Shown here piece after piece: positions 50,096 to 61,978 of a DNA stretch of 64,000 bases. The notes below the pieces were generated by a model. The model searched no databases. It had not been told where the DNA came from and worked only from the letters and a program-made list of their open reading frames with translations. The stretch is from Haliotis asinina (lineage: Eukaryota; Mollusca; Gastropoda; Lepetellida; Haliotidae). The position numbers and the translations under genes were made by a program. Within the stretch, counting starts at the first letter, position 1; every line of letters starts with the position of its first letter. The DNA lies in NCBI RefSeq assembly GCF_037392515.1, contig NC_090280.1, positions 62,013,504 through 62,077,503 on the forward strand, given 5' to 3'.

Positions 50096-51316
50096 ATGTC
50101 ACAACCATTTATCAAAGTAGGCACTCTTGCTTCAGGAAGACAGACGCGATGAAACTTAGGCGAGGATGCAATACACTGATCACAAGCTTACCCTCGCCTT
50201 TCAGCTCAACATAGAATAGACTTAAAAAGTGTGTGTGACTTGAACCATTTTGACTTAGCTCAAGATTACTGAGTAGGGGTAGCATGACAAATCTAGATGC
50301 AACAAACAAGATTCAAACCCACCATCATCTGTCTGGAATGTGCAAGGGTCACAACTCTGTATAGCACCTATGACTGGGCCACACTCTGATATCAACATTA
50401 ACACATTATATTAACAGGCACTATATCACACTACCCTTCTCTAAAAATAAATAATGCATTTATCTCAATAATACTAAGTATCAGCCCTCATTGAAGCTAG
50501 TATTTAACATATACATATATATACCAAAAATAAAGCATTCAGATTACAATGCTGAATTATAAAGTCTGAATGACAGAATGTAATGCTGCATTAAATTGAC
50601 TGAACGCTATTTCAAGCAAACCCCTTAGAGTTATGTCTCTTGGAATGCTCCCTACAAATGTCCTAAGCATAACTTGTGATGGTAACTGAGTTTAATGTAG
50701 AGGGGCAGACACATCAATAGTTAGCCCCAAATGAGGATTGTAAACTTAGTCCCAAATGAGAATTGTAAAGTTAGCGCCAAAGTTTTCGACAACACCAAAC
50801 TTTTTTATGTATGGAGCATCTGTTTAACATTACATATGGCAAGTGTTTCCTGGAAGCGGTTCTCCTTATATTTCAATTATTGATTTCAGACAGGTCATAA
50901 GGAATGATAAGTCTTTGATTGCATCAAGAGGTAGTTAAATGAGTGAAATGCCTCAACATGTATAAAATAGTGTAAAAATGTGTGACATTGTGCCTTCAAT
51001 TACATTTTTCAAAGATCTAACGTGGACAAATTAATACAAGGGCCAGACTTCTTCCTTATGGTTTTATCTGGTACTAAAGAGGCTTTCAAAGAAACACTGG
51101 CGACAAAATTTGCCTAAAATTGTTGTTTTAAACTTGTTGCTGTTTTTGTGGAGGTGGTCAGTAAAACTGAAAATACAACTGGTTTGAGATGTGATAGTAC
51201 AAAAACTAAAATTTCACACCCAAAAGCATGATAACCTGTTCAGTTAGCTTATGGGAAAATAATCCACCATGACCTCTATATTTTTTCAATCCATCAAGCA
51301 ATCAGGATTGAAACTA

Positions 51317-51446
51317 ATACTGAGCAGCAAAAAGAAATGCAACTGGGGCTCTTCGTCAAGTTTCCAGACAGAAGACCTAAACATGAATGCAAACTTTTAT
51401 GCATACTTTTTTTTCAAAATTTACGCTTCTTTTGCTGTTCAGTATA
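51317..51446. mobile_element. MITE-2 copy, Tc1/mariner-like ends
   Basis: The left end ATACTGAGCAGCAAAAAGAA and the right end GCTTCTTTTGCTGTTCAGTA are inverted repeats of about 25 bp flanked by TA. Same family as 33636-33759. Confidence 0.82.
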
Positions 51447-53864
51447 TAACGTCTGGCCTAAAATATTGTGGCATTTATGAAAATACATCACATGATAGTT
51501 TTATTGTAAAAAGTGTGCACATATATAAGTGTAAATGGTATGTATCCATGAGGGGAAATTAATAAAAAACCTACCCATGTATATTTATCTGAACAGATTA
51601 TTATTTATTATTATTTACACATTACATACTTGATTGTATTTTACATATTAACAGGTGGAAAGACGAGGGGTACACATGTGCATCTTGGTAAATATATAAA
51701 TACAAATAAATTTTGTTATCCTACTAGCATGAGACAATGCATATAAAACCATGACAAATTGTATAAAAATTATATGTTATAATGATTTATGAGAAGAACA
51801 AAGAACAAAGATCTCCATGAGATTTACAAGCAAAAACTGACGGAGGAGACCAAGTACCATCAATGCTGTAGTGTTACTTTAAGTCTCCCACAAAGAAGAG
51901 GTAAGGCGTGTAAACTCACTTTAGCACTTGAAAATAATTTAATTTTTAAATGGATGAATATCTATTTACACACTGTTATGGGCAAAAAACATTAGCACAA
52001 TTACATGAGCTGTATTTACACAGGTGAGAGTTCAAATCTTTGCCCTCTGCACAAAAATGACCAGCACCTTTTCCATTTTTTACCTGCAAACAAAACTTCT
52101 TCACTATAGCATGCTCTCAGTTTTTGTGCTGTAACACTATTGAAGGCATTGTGCATCTGATTAAATACATACTGTATATAATCTGATACATATAATCTGA
52201 TTATACACACACTGCTAAGGCTAGACCATTTTCATTTCTCCTTTTTAAGATTTTTTTTCGTCAGGAAATCTAAAGGAAGGAGGGGAAAAAATCACCAGTC
52301 ACAGCAAAAACCCACATCAGATTTTTAAATCATTGGTTTTCACACATGCTGAGATGCTTGAAGCATGAAATGTCATCTGAAATATTAGACAAACCTCGGT
52401 AGCCAAAGAGCTCTAGATATGAAGTTTAAGGATTGTTATACATTCCAAAATAATATGCCGAAAACCCAGGCAGACATCAGAGCCTAGACTTTCAAAGTTC
52501 TTAGCACTAAAATAGTCGTGAGTGCCATACTTTGACTGTCTCAGTGCTATAAGAACTTAAAAATCTAGGCTCAGGGCTGGTAATTTCCAGCTGTTATCTC
52601 AGCCCCAAGTGGATTTAACCAGACCAGACAATCAAAAGAGAATAAGATATCAACTCTGTATTAGTTGCAATGAATAACTTAATGAAGCTGTGATGTGCAT
52701 CTACTAATAGTTTTAGTGATAATATACACTATTCATGAAAACTTTTAGACTCACTAGAGTAAATGTAGCCTCCTAAATTTTGCCAAGTATTTGATACTCC
52801 TTAAAGGCAATATTTTCACATTAACTGATGTACTGTAAAAGGAAATTGTAATGTTGGAAACGTTTTTGTCATGAGTTCAATGAATGATGAAACTCAGTAA
52901 GAAATGGCAAATTCTTGACAAAATGCCACTGTTCCTGTGTACTGTTTTTGCACATACTTTTCAGCAATTTGATGCATGATCCTTGTGTATTTCATCTTCA
53001 TGAGGTTTCTAGTTGGTTCCTCCAAGTTATTGGAGCATTCATCCTCAATGTAACCACACATATATACATAACATATAGTGAATTTAAGTAAGCCTAAACT
53101 TTGAGTGCTTTGAGCTTGCAATACAAAAGTTCAATCTTCAAACAGTATTTAACAAGTTGAAATGTAACCCTCAATTTGAGAAACAGATTTTAAGATATGG
53201 TGAATTTAAACATATGTATGGAACATGTTATTTAAAATTTTTACCAGACCTTTGGGTCGGTTAGATGTAAATTTAGACCATCTGTCAGAAATCTAGCCCC
53301 TCTCTGGAAGTCGGACAAACCTTGTTTCATGCACTGTGCAAATAGTACTTTATCAGGTGACACACTTTTCGCATTACGTCACACTGTATTGACATTACTA
53401 CACCATTCTAATCTGCCGATTAGTAATCAATCGTAACCTTGGTAACTGACGTCATGATGAATGTCAGTTGTCATTGCTAAACTCTGCAACACTCCATTTT
53501 ATGGGTTGCAGTTGCTGCATTTGGCTAAGATCACTGGTGAAAGAATCACGGTTAATTTCCATTCTCAACAGTGACATAGCATCTTGACTTTGTCCACAGT
53601 CCCACAATGCACATGAGACATGTTCATCTCACTCGTCAGCTTCATCTGAATGTACTGATCTGAATATATAGTGTAAGTTGCAATGTTCATATTGTTCCCT
53701 TTGGTTTACAATAATCTCATAAGTAATCAAAATTTGAAGAGGAGATATCTAACCCATATGTAAACTGTCTTCAAAATGTTTATCATATGTTTTAATGGTA
53801 AAGGGAGAAAAACATAGAGCGGCAGATGCACTAATTATTAGCCCCAAATGAGGATATATACCAT

Positions 53865-53993
53865 ATACTGGACAAAAATTTAGGGATATTGGTATTTTTA
53901 TGGCTGATATTTTATCAATATGTCAATGAATAAATATATCATTATTCACAATTTCAAATTTTACAAATAGCCCTAACTATTTTTGTCCAGTAT
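53865..53993. mobile_element. MITE-1 copy
   Basis: The left end ATACTGGACAAAAATTTAGG and the right end AACTATTTTTGTCCAGTAT are inverted repeats of about 27 bp around an AT-rich core. Confidence 0.85.
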
Positions 53994-54244
53994 ACATCAA
54001 ACAAGTCATGCATTAATTGGAACGATGTTCATAAAAATATATTTTGACACACAATGTTTATCTGAAAGTGAACAAATGAAAGATAGGTTATGTTTTCTCA
54101 GAACGGCTAATCACAAGTATAACCTGGGTTACATAACACATATTTCTTTTATGTTGTTCAAACTTATTATAATGGATTAGTTAAAAAATGATACAAAATT
54201 AACCTGGGCTAATATTGTGGCATTTACTGTTTATTTCAAATATA

Positions 54245-54384
54245 TGGAGGAGTGGGGTAGCCTAGTGGTTAAAGCATCCACTCGTCACACCCAAGACCTG
54301 GGTTCGAATGCCCATTTCTGGTGTCCCCTGCCATGATTGATCCAGAACATTGCTAAAAGCTGTGCAAAACTCATGCACTCACTC
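54245..54384 (+). repeat. SINE-A copy
   Basis: GGGGTAGCCTAGTGGTTAAA, ACCTGGGTTCGAATGCCC, ATTTCTGGTGTCCCCTGCC and ACATTGCTAAAAGCTG are present. About 20 bp is deleted after the B-box. Confidence 0.93.
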
Positions 54385-54631
54385 CAATATGGCACTGCAT
54401 GGCTAAACAAAAGATGTAATGATGATGTAAACTACACTGTCCATCTCTTCAGAGTCAACACTGGCACGTGTAAATTCTCAATACTGGTGATCTGATCATC
54501 CAGACAATAACGCCTGATTTCTGAATCTCAAAATTGAATATCATTGGCAAGATACTTGTGTAAACAAATATAGCTGCTGTATTGTCATGGATATACCTTA
54601 TACCGTCAATTCTAGTGGCACTATAGTACAA

Positions 54632-54776
54632 CCGTGAGTGAGTATAGTTTAATGCCACATCTAGCAATATTCCAACAACAGAGTAGGGGCACAACAGATA
54701 TGGGCTTCACACCCATGACGGGACTCAAACCTTGGTCTTTGGCATGATGAGTGGGTGCATCAGGGTAACCCATCTC
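54632..54776 (-). repeat. SINE-A copy
   Basis: GTGAGTGAGTATAGTTTAAT, TAGCAATATTCCAACAACA, TATGGGCTTCACACCCATG and GGGACTCAAACCTTGGTCTT are present. Confidence 0.88.
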
Positions 54777-55503
54777 CCCTGTATCACTAAAGGGTTTTTT
54801 GTTGCATGGATGTCTTCCTTGACTTAAATGTAACTATCTCAGTGAGGAAGGTGAATTTTTTGATTGAGCAGTCAAAGGCCATACAAGGCTCACGTGCTGG
54901 AGCCTTCAATGGAGGTCTCCTCAGCTCTTCACACAGAGAGGAATCATATTAGAATAAAACATCTGATTCTGCAGAGATTATACCCATAAAGACACAACTC
55001 TTAGGATGAATATGTCTTTTTTGAAATTTCGTATGGATGCCAGGGATGGGTGGATAATGAGTTGGACCTGGGTACCCATCTCACCTGTTGTGAATATAAT
55101 ACATTGTTAATATACTGAAGAACTTCAGCCTCTGAGTTGAAGCATTGCCACTTCTGACAAAATTGATGTCTGGAATTAACATAATGGGTATCAGGTCAGG
55201 GTAGGGTAATAGGGGTGGGCTAAACAGGTAGAAACTTTGGACCCATCCAGCCCTAGAAGAGGCCAAAATTTCTCAATCACTATGTGATATTCAACAGTCA
55301 CGCAATGACACAAGAATCTGTATCTGAAAGTCATACTCATAAAATAAAGTTAGTCTATGAACCTAATATTTATCTTAATCAGATCATTCACACACTGAAA
55401 CCTCCAGCTTTCCTGGCTTCTAATTCAGTTCAACAACATCTTTAACAGCAAACACTCCATTTACACACAATGAAGATCTTCACACATCAGTATCCACACA
55501 ATG

Positions 55504-58500
55504 CTAAGATGACATGTCAGATGTCGTTCTCTGTATGGAATGGCGTCCATCTTTCTCATCGTTCATAGTTGCTTCTGCCTGAAAAGTCACTGGGGAATCT
55601 GCTTGTAACCTTTCTTGAGTCTCTACACCAAGTTTAAACACTTTGGATACAACAATAAACAAAATAAGTCCCACTAGCTCCACTCCAGCTAGTAGGTAGA
55701 AGTAGTAGTCGAGGTGACACGCTTGGGTGAACACTTCGTCTGACATTGTGCAAGGCAGACGGCAGTTGATGTCACCGTAATCGGAGGAGTGGAACCACGT
55801 TCCAGTGCTGTAGAAGCCGGAGATGATGGCGGTACCGAGGAAGCTGCCAATCCCGGAGAAGAGGTAGAAGAGACCCATGATGATGCCCTTCATTGACTTG
55901 GGGGCCACGGAGTAGGCAAACTGCAGACCTGTAACACATGATGGAATTGTCTACACATCAAATGAGATCTGAATCCAGATGACAACAAAGCTGCTTTTTG
56001 TCATCTCATGACCAGTAATCTTTTCCATAATACTAGCACATGAATCTGGACCTGTTTGTACAAAAATAATTACAGACTTCATGACCAAGTAGTTATGACA
56101 AAAATAGTTAGGGATATATGTAAATTCATTGACAATCTGATGAAATATCAATCATATAAATATCAATATCCCTAAATTATTTTGTCCAGAATATATCATC
56201 CATTACACAGGGACACACCTGACATGGAAAAACAGACTCCATGCCTAACTATAGCCATATGAAAGACTCAGTAGTCACAAAAGGAGAATGGAACGACAGA
56301 TGTACCTGCCACGCTGGTGAACACCCCACTGGTGCCCATAATTTCATACAGAGGGACGTACCTGCCACGCTGGTGAACACCTCACTTGTGCCTATCAGAG
56401 CATACTGAGGGATGTACCTGCCACGCTGGTGAACACCTCACTGGTGCCTATCTAAGCATACTGAGGGACATACCTGCCATGCTGATGAACACCTCACTGG
56501 TGCCTATCAAAGCATAATGAGGGACATACCTGCCATGCTGATGAACACCTCACTGGTGCCTATCAAAGCATAATGAGGGACATACCTGCCACGCTGGTGA
56601 ACACCTCACAGGTGCCTATAATTTCATACAGAGAGACGTACCTGCAACTCTGGAAAACCCCTCACTGGTGCCTATCAAAGCATACTGGGGGACGTACCTG
56701 CCATGCTGGTGAACACCTCACTGGTGCCTATAATTTCATACAGAGAGACGTACCTGCAACTCTGGAAAACCCCTCACTGGTGCCTATCAAAGCGTACTGG
56801 AGGACGTACCTGCCATGCTGGTGAACACCTCACTGGTGCCTATAATTTCATACAGAGAGACGTACCTGCAACTCTGGAAAACCCCTCACTGGTGCCTATC
56901 AAAGCATACTGGGGGACGTACCTGCCATGCTGGTGAACACCTCACTGGTGCCTATAATTTCATACAGAGAGACGTACCTGCAACTCTGGAAAACCCCTCA
57001 CTGGTGCCTATCAAAGCATACTGGGGGACGTACCTGCCATGCTGGTGAACACCTCACTGGTGCCTATAATTTCATACAGAGAGACGTACCTGCAACTCTG
57101 GAAAACCCCTCACTGGTGCCTATCAAAGCATACTGGGGGACGTACCTGCCATGCTGGTGAACACCTCACTGGTGCCTATAATTTCATACAGAGAGACGTA
57201 CCTGCAACTCTGGAAAACCCCTCACTGGTGCCTATCAAAGCATACTGGGGGACGTACCTGCCATGCTGGTGAACACCTCACTGGTGCCTATAATTTCATA
57301 CAGAGAGACGTACCTGCAACTCTGGAAAACCCCTCACTGGTGCCTATCAAAGCGTACTGGGGGACGTACCTGTCACACTGGTGAACACCTCACTGGTGCC
57401 TATCAAAGCATAATGAAGGACTTACCTGCCACGCTGGTGAACACCTCACTGGTGCATATCAAAGCATACTGGGGGACGTACCTGCCACGCTGGTGAACAC
57501 CTCACTGGTGCCTATCAAAGCATACTGAGGGATCTGCCAGAGGATGCTCATGTCTGCTGCTTGATACGTCGTGTTTCCTGTGAACAATATCAGAATTAAA
57601 AATACCAATATCCTCTGTTTTCCAAACAACATATCCTCCACATCGATGGCCTTGGAGGAATTGGTAATACTGCTATTACCAATGATACAGAAAGGAAAAT
57701 TGCAAAACACTGGATCCGCTGGATCAAGCATAGTTGTCACTTTCTAGATCGAGAAAAAGGCGATCAAAGTGTGTTTTCTTACCATGCTTCGAAAACACGG
57801 TTTTTAAAATGACAGCTATGAGCTTTTTGACTGATTGCTGATGATACACATCATCTATTTCTCGCTTTCACTGAAAAAAGTTATATGGGTGACAGTTTGC
57901 CCCTTATGCAGCCAAGCACAATCTGCCTGCTCAGAGGTTTTGTGATAGACTCAAAGATCTCCATTTAATAAAAACGAAAAATCAATAACCCTGACTTACC
58001 GATTGTCTGAAATATGGAATTGTTTTCGCAGGGATGATCAGGATATGGCCAGAATGCCTTCAGTCGGTAGTTCTCCACTACTCCAGCCACTATCATTGCC
58101 GCCATTGCAAATGCCATTCCAACAATGATACGCTTGGTCATTCCAAAGGGGTGTCCGGCCCTGGCGAGACGAGGGTAGATGACTCGGTCAAACAATGGTA
58201 GCAGCAGAATAAGGAAGACAACATCAAACAAGGAGAACCAGGCGACCACCAGCTGAAAACATGAAGAATGAAGAAAGACATATTTCATTATTACTGTTGC
58301 TTAAAATCACATGCAGCTATTTTCCATTTACGTTTTTCTTGTTTTTTGTAAGCCAGAAAGTAATGGAGTCATAAAGAAACAGCAGACTGTACAAGAGGAT
58401 GAGAAGGTCCTAAGTATCCCCCACCCCAGTGTTCTGTTCATATCTTGACAACTGTTCATTCATATATAGTGACCTGTGAAGGTTCGGGGTAGAATAGGCA

Positions 58501-61500
58501 TTCAGCAACCCATGCTTGCCATGAAATATGACACTGCTTGTCGTAAGAGGCAACTATTGCAATTGGGTGGTCAGACTCGCTGACTTGGTTGGCACATGTC
58601 CTTGGTTCCCTATTGCGCAGATCTGTCCCATTGGGGACAACGTACACTAAGTCAAGTAACACATGACAAGGGTGACAAAGGACTTGTAACACAGTTTCTG
58701 TTTTTGAACTCCATCAACTCCATGTCCTAAAAATATGTACCAAATTTGGTTTCCCTACCTATAATGATCACTGAGAAAATCTGTCACCATTGAGATACCA
58801 GGCACGAAGTCAAGACACGCATAACAAGGGCCATAACTCAGTAACAAATTGTAACACAGTTTCTGTTTTCAAACCTACATCAAGGCATTTAAGTCCTGAA
58901 AACACTATCTGCCTATAAACTCGTCATCTCTGTTCTCAACATCTCAGACAGATGCACAGACGGAGCACAACCTATGCTCAGGTGTAATACAGGATAACCA
59001 ACTTTTCAGGCAAGGTATAGAAGCCCTCTCAGCACAACCTCTATCTTCAGCAACTGAGCAACAGGATTAAGAGCCCATGTTGGTGACAAATGACACTGTA
59101 TCCCAATTTCATAGACCGGTGCTCATGCTGTTGATCACTGGATATTCTGGACCAGATTTGAGTATTTACACACAACTAAAATATTGACAAACAAAACATA
59201 CACAGAAATACAACAAGAGTCAGGATTGGATTAAGTCCTGAATTTGTCTACTGACTTTGTAGACTGACCTGTGTGTGTGGTGGTTTAGTATCAGACTCGT
59301 TCAGGTCAATCATAAGTTTCATATGTAGGCCCTGAACTAGGAACGTTGTCTGCATCTGAAAAAGTAACAAAATATATACAAAGGCTTATGTTTCTTCCTG
59401 GTGTAAAAAGAAACAAAAGATTGTGTGTGTCATATTTCACCCCAAACTACAGTCAAACCGCGTTAATCCGAACACTTCTGATTTTCATCAAAACCGTTCA
59501 GATAGTGAAACATACGGACTACTGAAGCAAACACCACTTCAGGAGAGTTACTTCCCTTTGACATACTGAGACAAGAACACACGAACGGATACATGTATCA
59601 AATGACTTTATTACAGTTTGTAGACATAACAACTTGAATATTAACATAACAATCAATAAATACAATGTCTGAATAGATTATTTATAGTATTACACATACC
59701 AATTATGAAAGAATCACACATGTTGAGCATTGTCTCCAAGTTTTTGTCATCTCCAACACACTCGAAATAGTTTATCATGGAGTCCATACAGGTTCTCATT
59801 TGGCGGACAGTAGGAGCTGATGTTTCTCTTTGTATCTACAAATTTCTCTCTTTTGTGCGGCAGTAATTTCACATCGTTTACGCTTAGGGGCGGGACTTGC
59901 CATTGTGACTGACAGGTGTCAAGTGCAGCTGACCTCATTTTGACTCGATCGGTATTTTATACAGCAAGGAAACATGTCAGGTATTACTCTAACTAAACAA
60001 AAGTGAAACCTATTAACTGATTAAAATCACAAAATAATGACATGCTCAACTCAGAGGTGTCACATCAGTTAACAATTACAATTGAAGTCAGCCGATGTAG
60101 ACCAGCGCTAATCACAGACGTGCACGAGGTAAGACTATTATCCGAACCTTTTTGATGTACCGCCGGATTAATGAAGCAAAACCATGTGTAATTAGCCAAT
60201 CTGTTACCGCTAATTAACGTTCGGATACGGAGACTGAAGCATCGGATTACTGAATCAACAGGTAATGAGTTTATATAGTAAACAAGATTGGTTACAGCCA
60301 GCTACTGTATCGCGGGAATCGGATTGTCGGGGTCCGGACTAACGCGGCCTGACTGTACATCACAGATATCAATAACCAATAGGACCGACCCTCTTCCAAC
60401 CCACTCCTAATCATACCCTACTAGTCACTTTTTTCTTACCTGTCTGACTGACTATTCAATATCCTGTGCTACCCATCTCACCACTACTCATATTACCTGA
60501 AAGTACACCTGTATTACACATATCATCACTACACCTAAAGGTATTACCTGGAAGTACGACTGCATTTCCTCTCTCCTCTACTCTTTTAACATACAGATAC
60601 ACCTGTATTGCCCATCTCACCACTACTCCCGTTACCTGGAAGTACACCTGTATTACCTGTTTGCCCTCTACTCTTTAAACATAGAAGTACACCTGCATTA
60701 CCCATCTCACCACTACTCCCATGTTACCTGGAAATACGCCAGTATTACCCATCTCAGCACTACTCTTTAAACATAGAAGTACACCTGCATTACCCATCTC
60801 ACCACTACTCCCATGTTACCTGGAAATACGCCAGTATTACCCATCTCAGCACTACTCTTTAAACATAGAAGTACACCTGCATTACCCATCTCACCACTAC
60901 TCCCGTTACCTGGAAATACGCCAGTATTACCCATCTCAGCACTACTCTTTAAACATAGAAGTACACCTGCATTACCCATCTCACCACTACTCCCATGTTA
61001 CCTGGAAATATGCCAGTATTAGCCATCTCAGCACTACTCTTTAAACATAGAAGTACACCTGCATTACCCATCTCACCACTACTCCCATGTTACCTGGAAA
61101 TACGCCAGTATTACCCATCTCAGCACTACTCTTTAAACATAGAAGTACACCTGCATTACCTATCTCACCACTACTCCCGTTACCTGGAAATACGCCAGTA
61201 TTACCCATCTCAGCACTACTCTTTAAACATAGAAGTACACCTGCATTACCCATCTCACCACTACTCCTGTTACCTGGAAATACGCCAGTATTACCCATCT
61301 CAGCACTACTCTTTAAACATAGAAGTACACCTGCATTACCCATCTCACCACTACTCCCATGTTACCTGGAAATACGCCAGTATTACCCATCTCAGCACTA
61401 CTCTTTAAACATAGAAGTACACCTGCATTACCCATCTCACCACTACTCCCATGTTACCTGGAAATACGCCAGTATTACCCATCTCACCACTACTATTACC

Positions 61501-61930
61501 TAAATAACCTACATAACTCATGCATGTGTTTCTCGAACATTTGACTGTCCTTTCCTCTGCACTCCTCCCTCGTAACAAATAGTAAACAGTGCCAATATTT
61601 TAATCATTTGCTAAAGACCATTTTTATTTTTATGACAAAAATTCAAAAAAAGTCTCACAGAGCTGGTATGACATTTTGATTACGATCAACGTTTCATTGA
61701 GTATGAAGACCTGTTTTACCTAGAGGTACGCCTGTGTTACCTAGAAGTACACCTGTATTACCTGAAAGTACACCATCCAGTAAGGGATGAGCACGGCAAA
61801 CACACACAGGATCTTCTTCAGCTCCTTCACATCCTCCACCAGGGAGTCGTGGAATACTCCTCCATGACGATGCTTGGCATAGTCCAGGAAACTCAACCTC
61901 TCGTGGCTTGGTTCGGCCTCGTCAACCATC
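55504..61930 (-). CDS. SLC15A4: SLC15A4-like proton-coupled peptide/histidine transporter, C-terminal five exons
   Basis: This belongs to the POT/PTR family (SLC15), whose members carry di/tripeptides and histidine with protons; SLC15A4 acts in endolysosomal membranes. Exons in transcript order: 61762-61930, 59269-59355, 58000-58252, 57482-57577 and 55504-55928. They give 1030 nt, about 342 aa, with matching phases, and open in phase 2, so the N-terminal half lies beyond the right edge. Family blocks are [34 protein letters not shown] then [54 protein letters not shown] and [20 protein letters not shown]. Six hydrophobic segments fit membrane helices. The tail after about residue 295 of this part is polar and Ser/Thr-rich (QRTTSDMSS), with no ending like human SLC15A4. 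Closest match is SLC15A4; SLC15A3 is the alternative. Two introns begin with minisatellites made of exon-junction copies (see findings). Confidence 0.92.
56094..56194. mobile_element. MITE-1 copy, left end damaged
   Basis: TGACAAAAATAGTTAGGGAT at the left and ATATCCCTAAATTATTTTG then TCCAGA at the right match the ends of the element at 53865-53993. The outermost left bases are missing. It lies in the last intron of the SLC15A4-like gene. Confidence 0.75.
56297..57538 (-). repeat. 56-bp array of exon-intron junction copies (22 units)
   Basis: On the gene's strand the unit is 46 nt identical or nearly so to the end of exon 57482-57577 (CAGTATGCTTTGATAGGCAC through CCAGCGTGGCAG) plus 10 nt of intron beginning GTACGT. 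The genuine exon end is the first unit. A second variant with GGGGTTTTCCAGAGTTGCAG alternates with the first over 56586-57368, making a 112-bp higher-order repeat. Each unit keeps a GT donor after GCAG or ACAG. Confidence 0.95.
58476..58630 (+). repeat. SINE-B copy, 5' part
   Basis: GTGAAGGTTCGGGGTAGAAT, CAGCAACCCATGCTTGCCAT, TGCTTGTCGTAAGAGGCAAC and GACTTGGTTGGCACATGTCC are present. Confidence 0.9.
58635..58995. repeat. Interspersed repeat with duplicated module
   Basis: TGTAACACAGTTTCTGTTTT occurs twice (about 58685 and 58850) with AAGGGCCATAACTCAGTAAC and ACAGATGCACAGACGGAGCA. It is related in style to the composite repeat at 11480. Class unknown. Confidence 0.5.
59085..59190 (+). repeat. 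SINE-B 3' fragment
   Basis: GGTGCTCATGCTGTTGATCA, CTGGATATTCTGGACCAG and GAGTATTTACACACAACTAA match the SINE-B 3' half. Confidence 0.75.
59450..60355 (-). mobile_element. Tigger/pogo-type element, copy 3 (internally deleted, clean ends)
   Basis: The terminal repeats CAGTCAAACCGCGTTAATCC and (reverse complement of the right end) CAGTCAGGCCGCGTTAGTCC are flanked by TA. The minus strand retains only the transposase start, [20 protein letters not shown] from about 59904. The rest is lost, leaving a 906-bp non-autonomous copy. It lies in an intron of the SLC15A4-like gene. Confidence 0.92.
60450..61500 (-). repeat. 92-bp dimer array derived from another exon-intron junction (about 11 dimers)
   Basis: Each dimer (90-92 bp) has two related halves of about 46 bp. 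On the gene's strand they read GTAATGCAGGTGTACTTCTA and GTAATACTGGCGTATTTCCA. The unit near 60490-60508 reads GGTGTACTTTCAGGTAATA, an exact 19-bp match to the end and donor of exon 61762-61930. Central units are highly homogeneous; the low-coordinate end is more diverged. Confidence 0.93.
61715..61761 (-). repeat. Short junction copies directly after exon 61762-61930
   Basis: Directly after the donor the intron reads GTAATACAGGTGTACTTCTA, GGTAACACAGGCGTACCTCT and AGGTAAAACAGG: two further imperfect copies of the exon end and donor. They link the real exon to the array at 60450-61500. Confidence 0.85.
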
Positions 61931-61949
61931 CTGAGGGTACAAATAGCAA

Positions 61950-61978
61950 TAACAACAACAATAATAATAATAACATTG
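61950..61978. repeat. (AAC)n/(AAT)n microsatellite
   Basis: AACAACAACAATAATAATAA followed by TAACA, about 20 bp upstream of the exon acceptor at 61931. A second (AAT)n tract is at 62286-62308. Confidence 0.9.

Larger units (their letters stand above)
48802..55503. other. Intergenic stretch between LRRC47 and the SLC15A4-like gene
   Basis: AT-rich DNA with scattered SINEs and MITEs. No exon is supported. 50690-50780 repeats TTAGCCCCAAATGAGGAT-type words twice and again at 53837-53854. A perfect CRE (TGACGTCA) occurs at about 53446-53453. 55000-55503 should include the 3' UTR of the transporter gene. Confidence 0.5.

Noticed and set aside
56573-57496. Plus-strand frames of 77-83 codons repeated seven times
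   Set aside because: Antisense reading of the 56-bp junction array; 112-bp blocks regenerate the same frame and ATG.
60466-61544. Many overlapping frames of 60-138 codons on both strands
   Set aside because: Low-complexity translation of the 92-bp dimer array.
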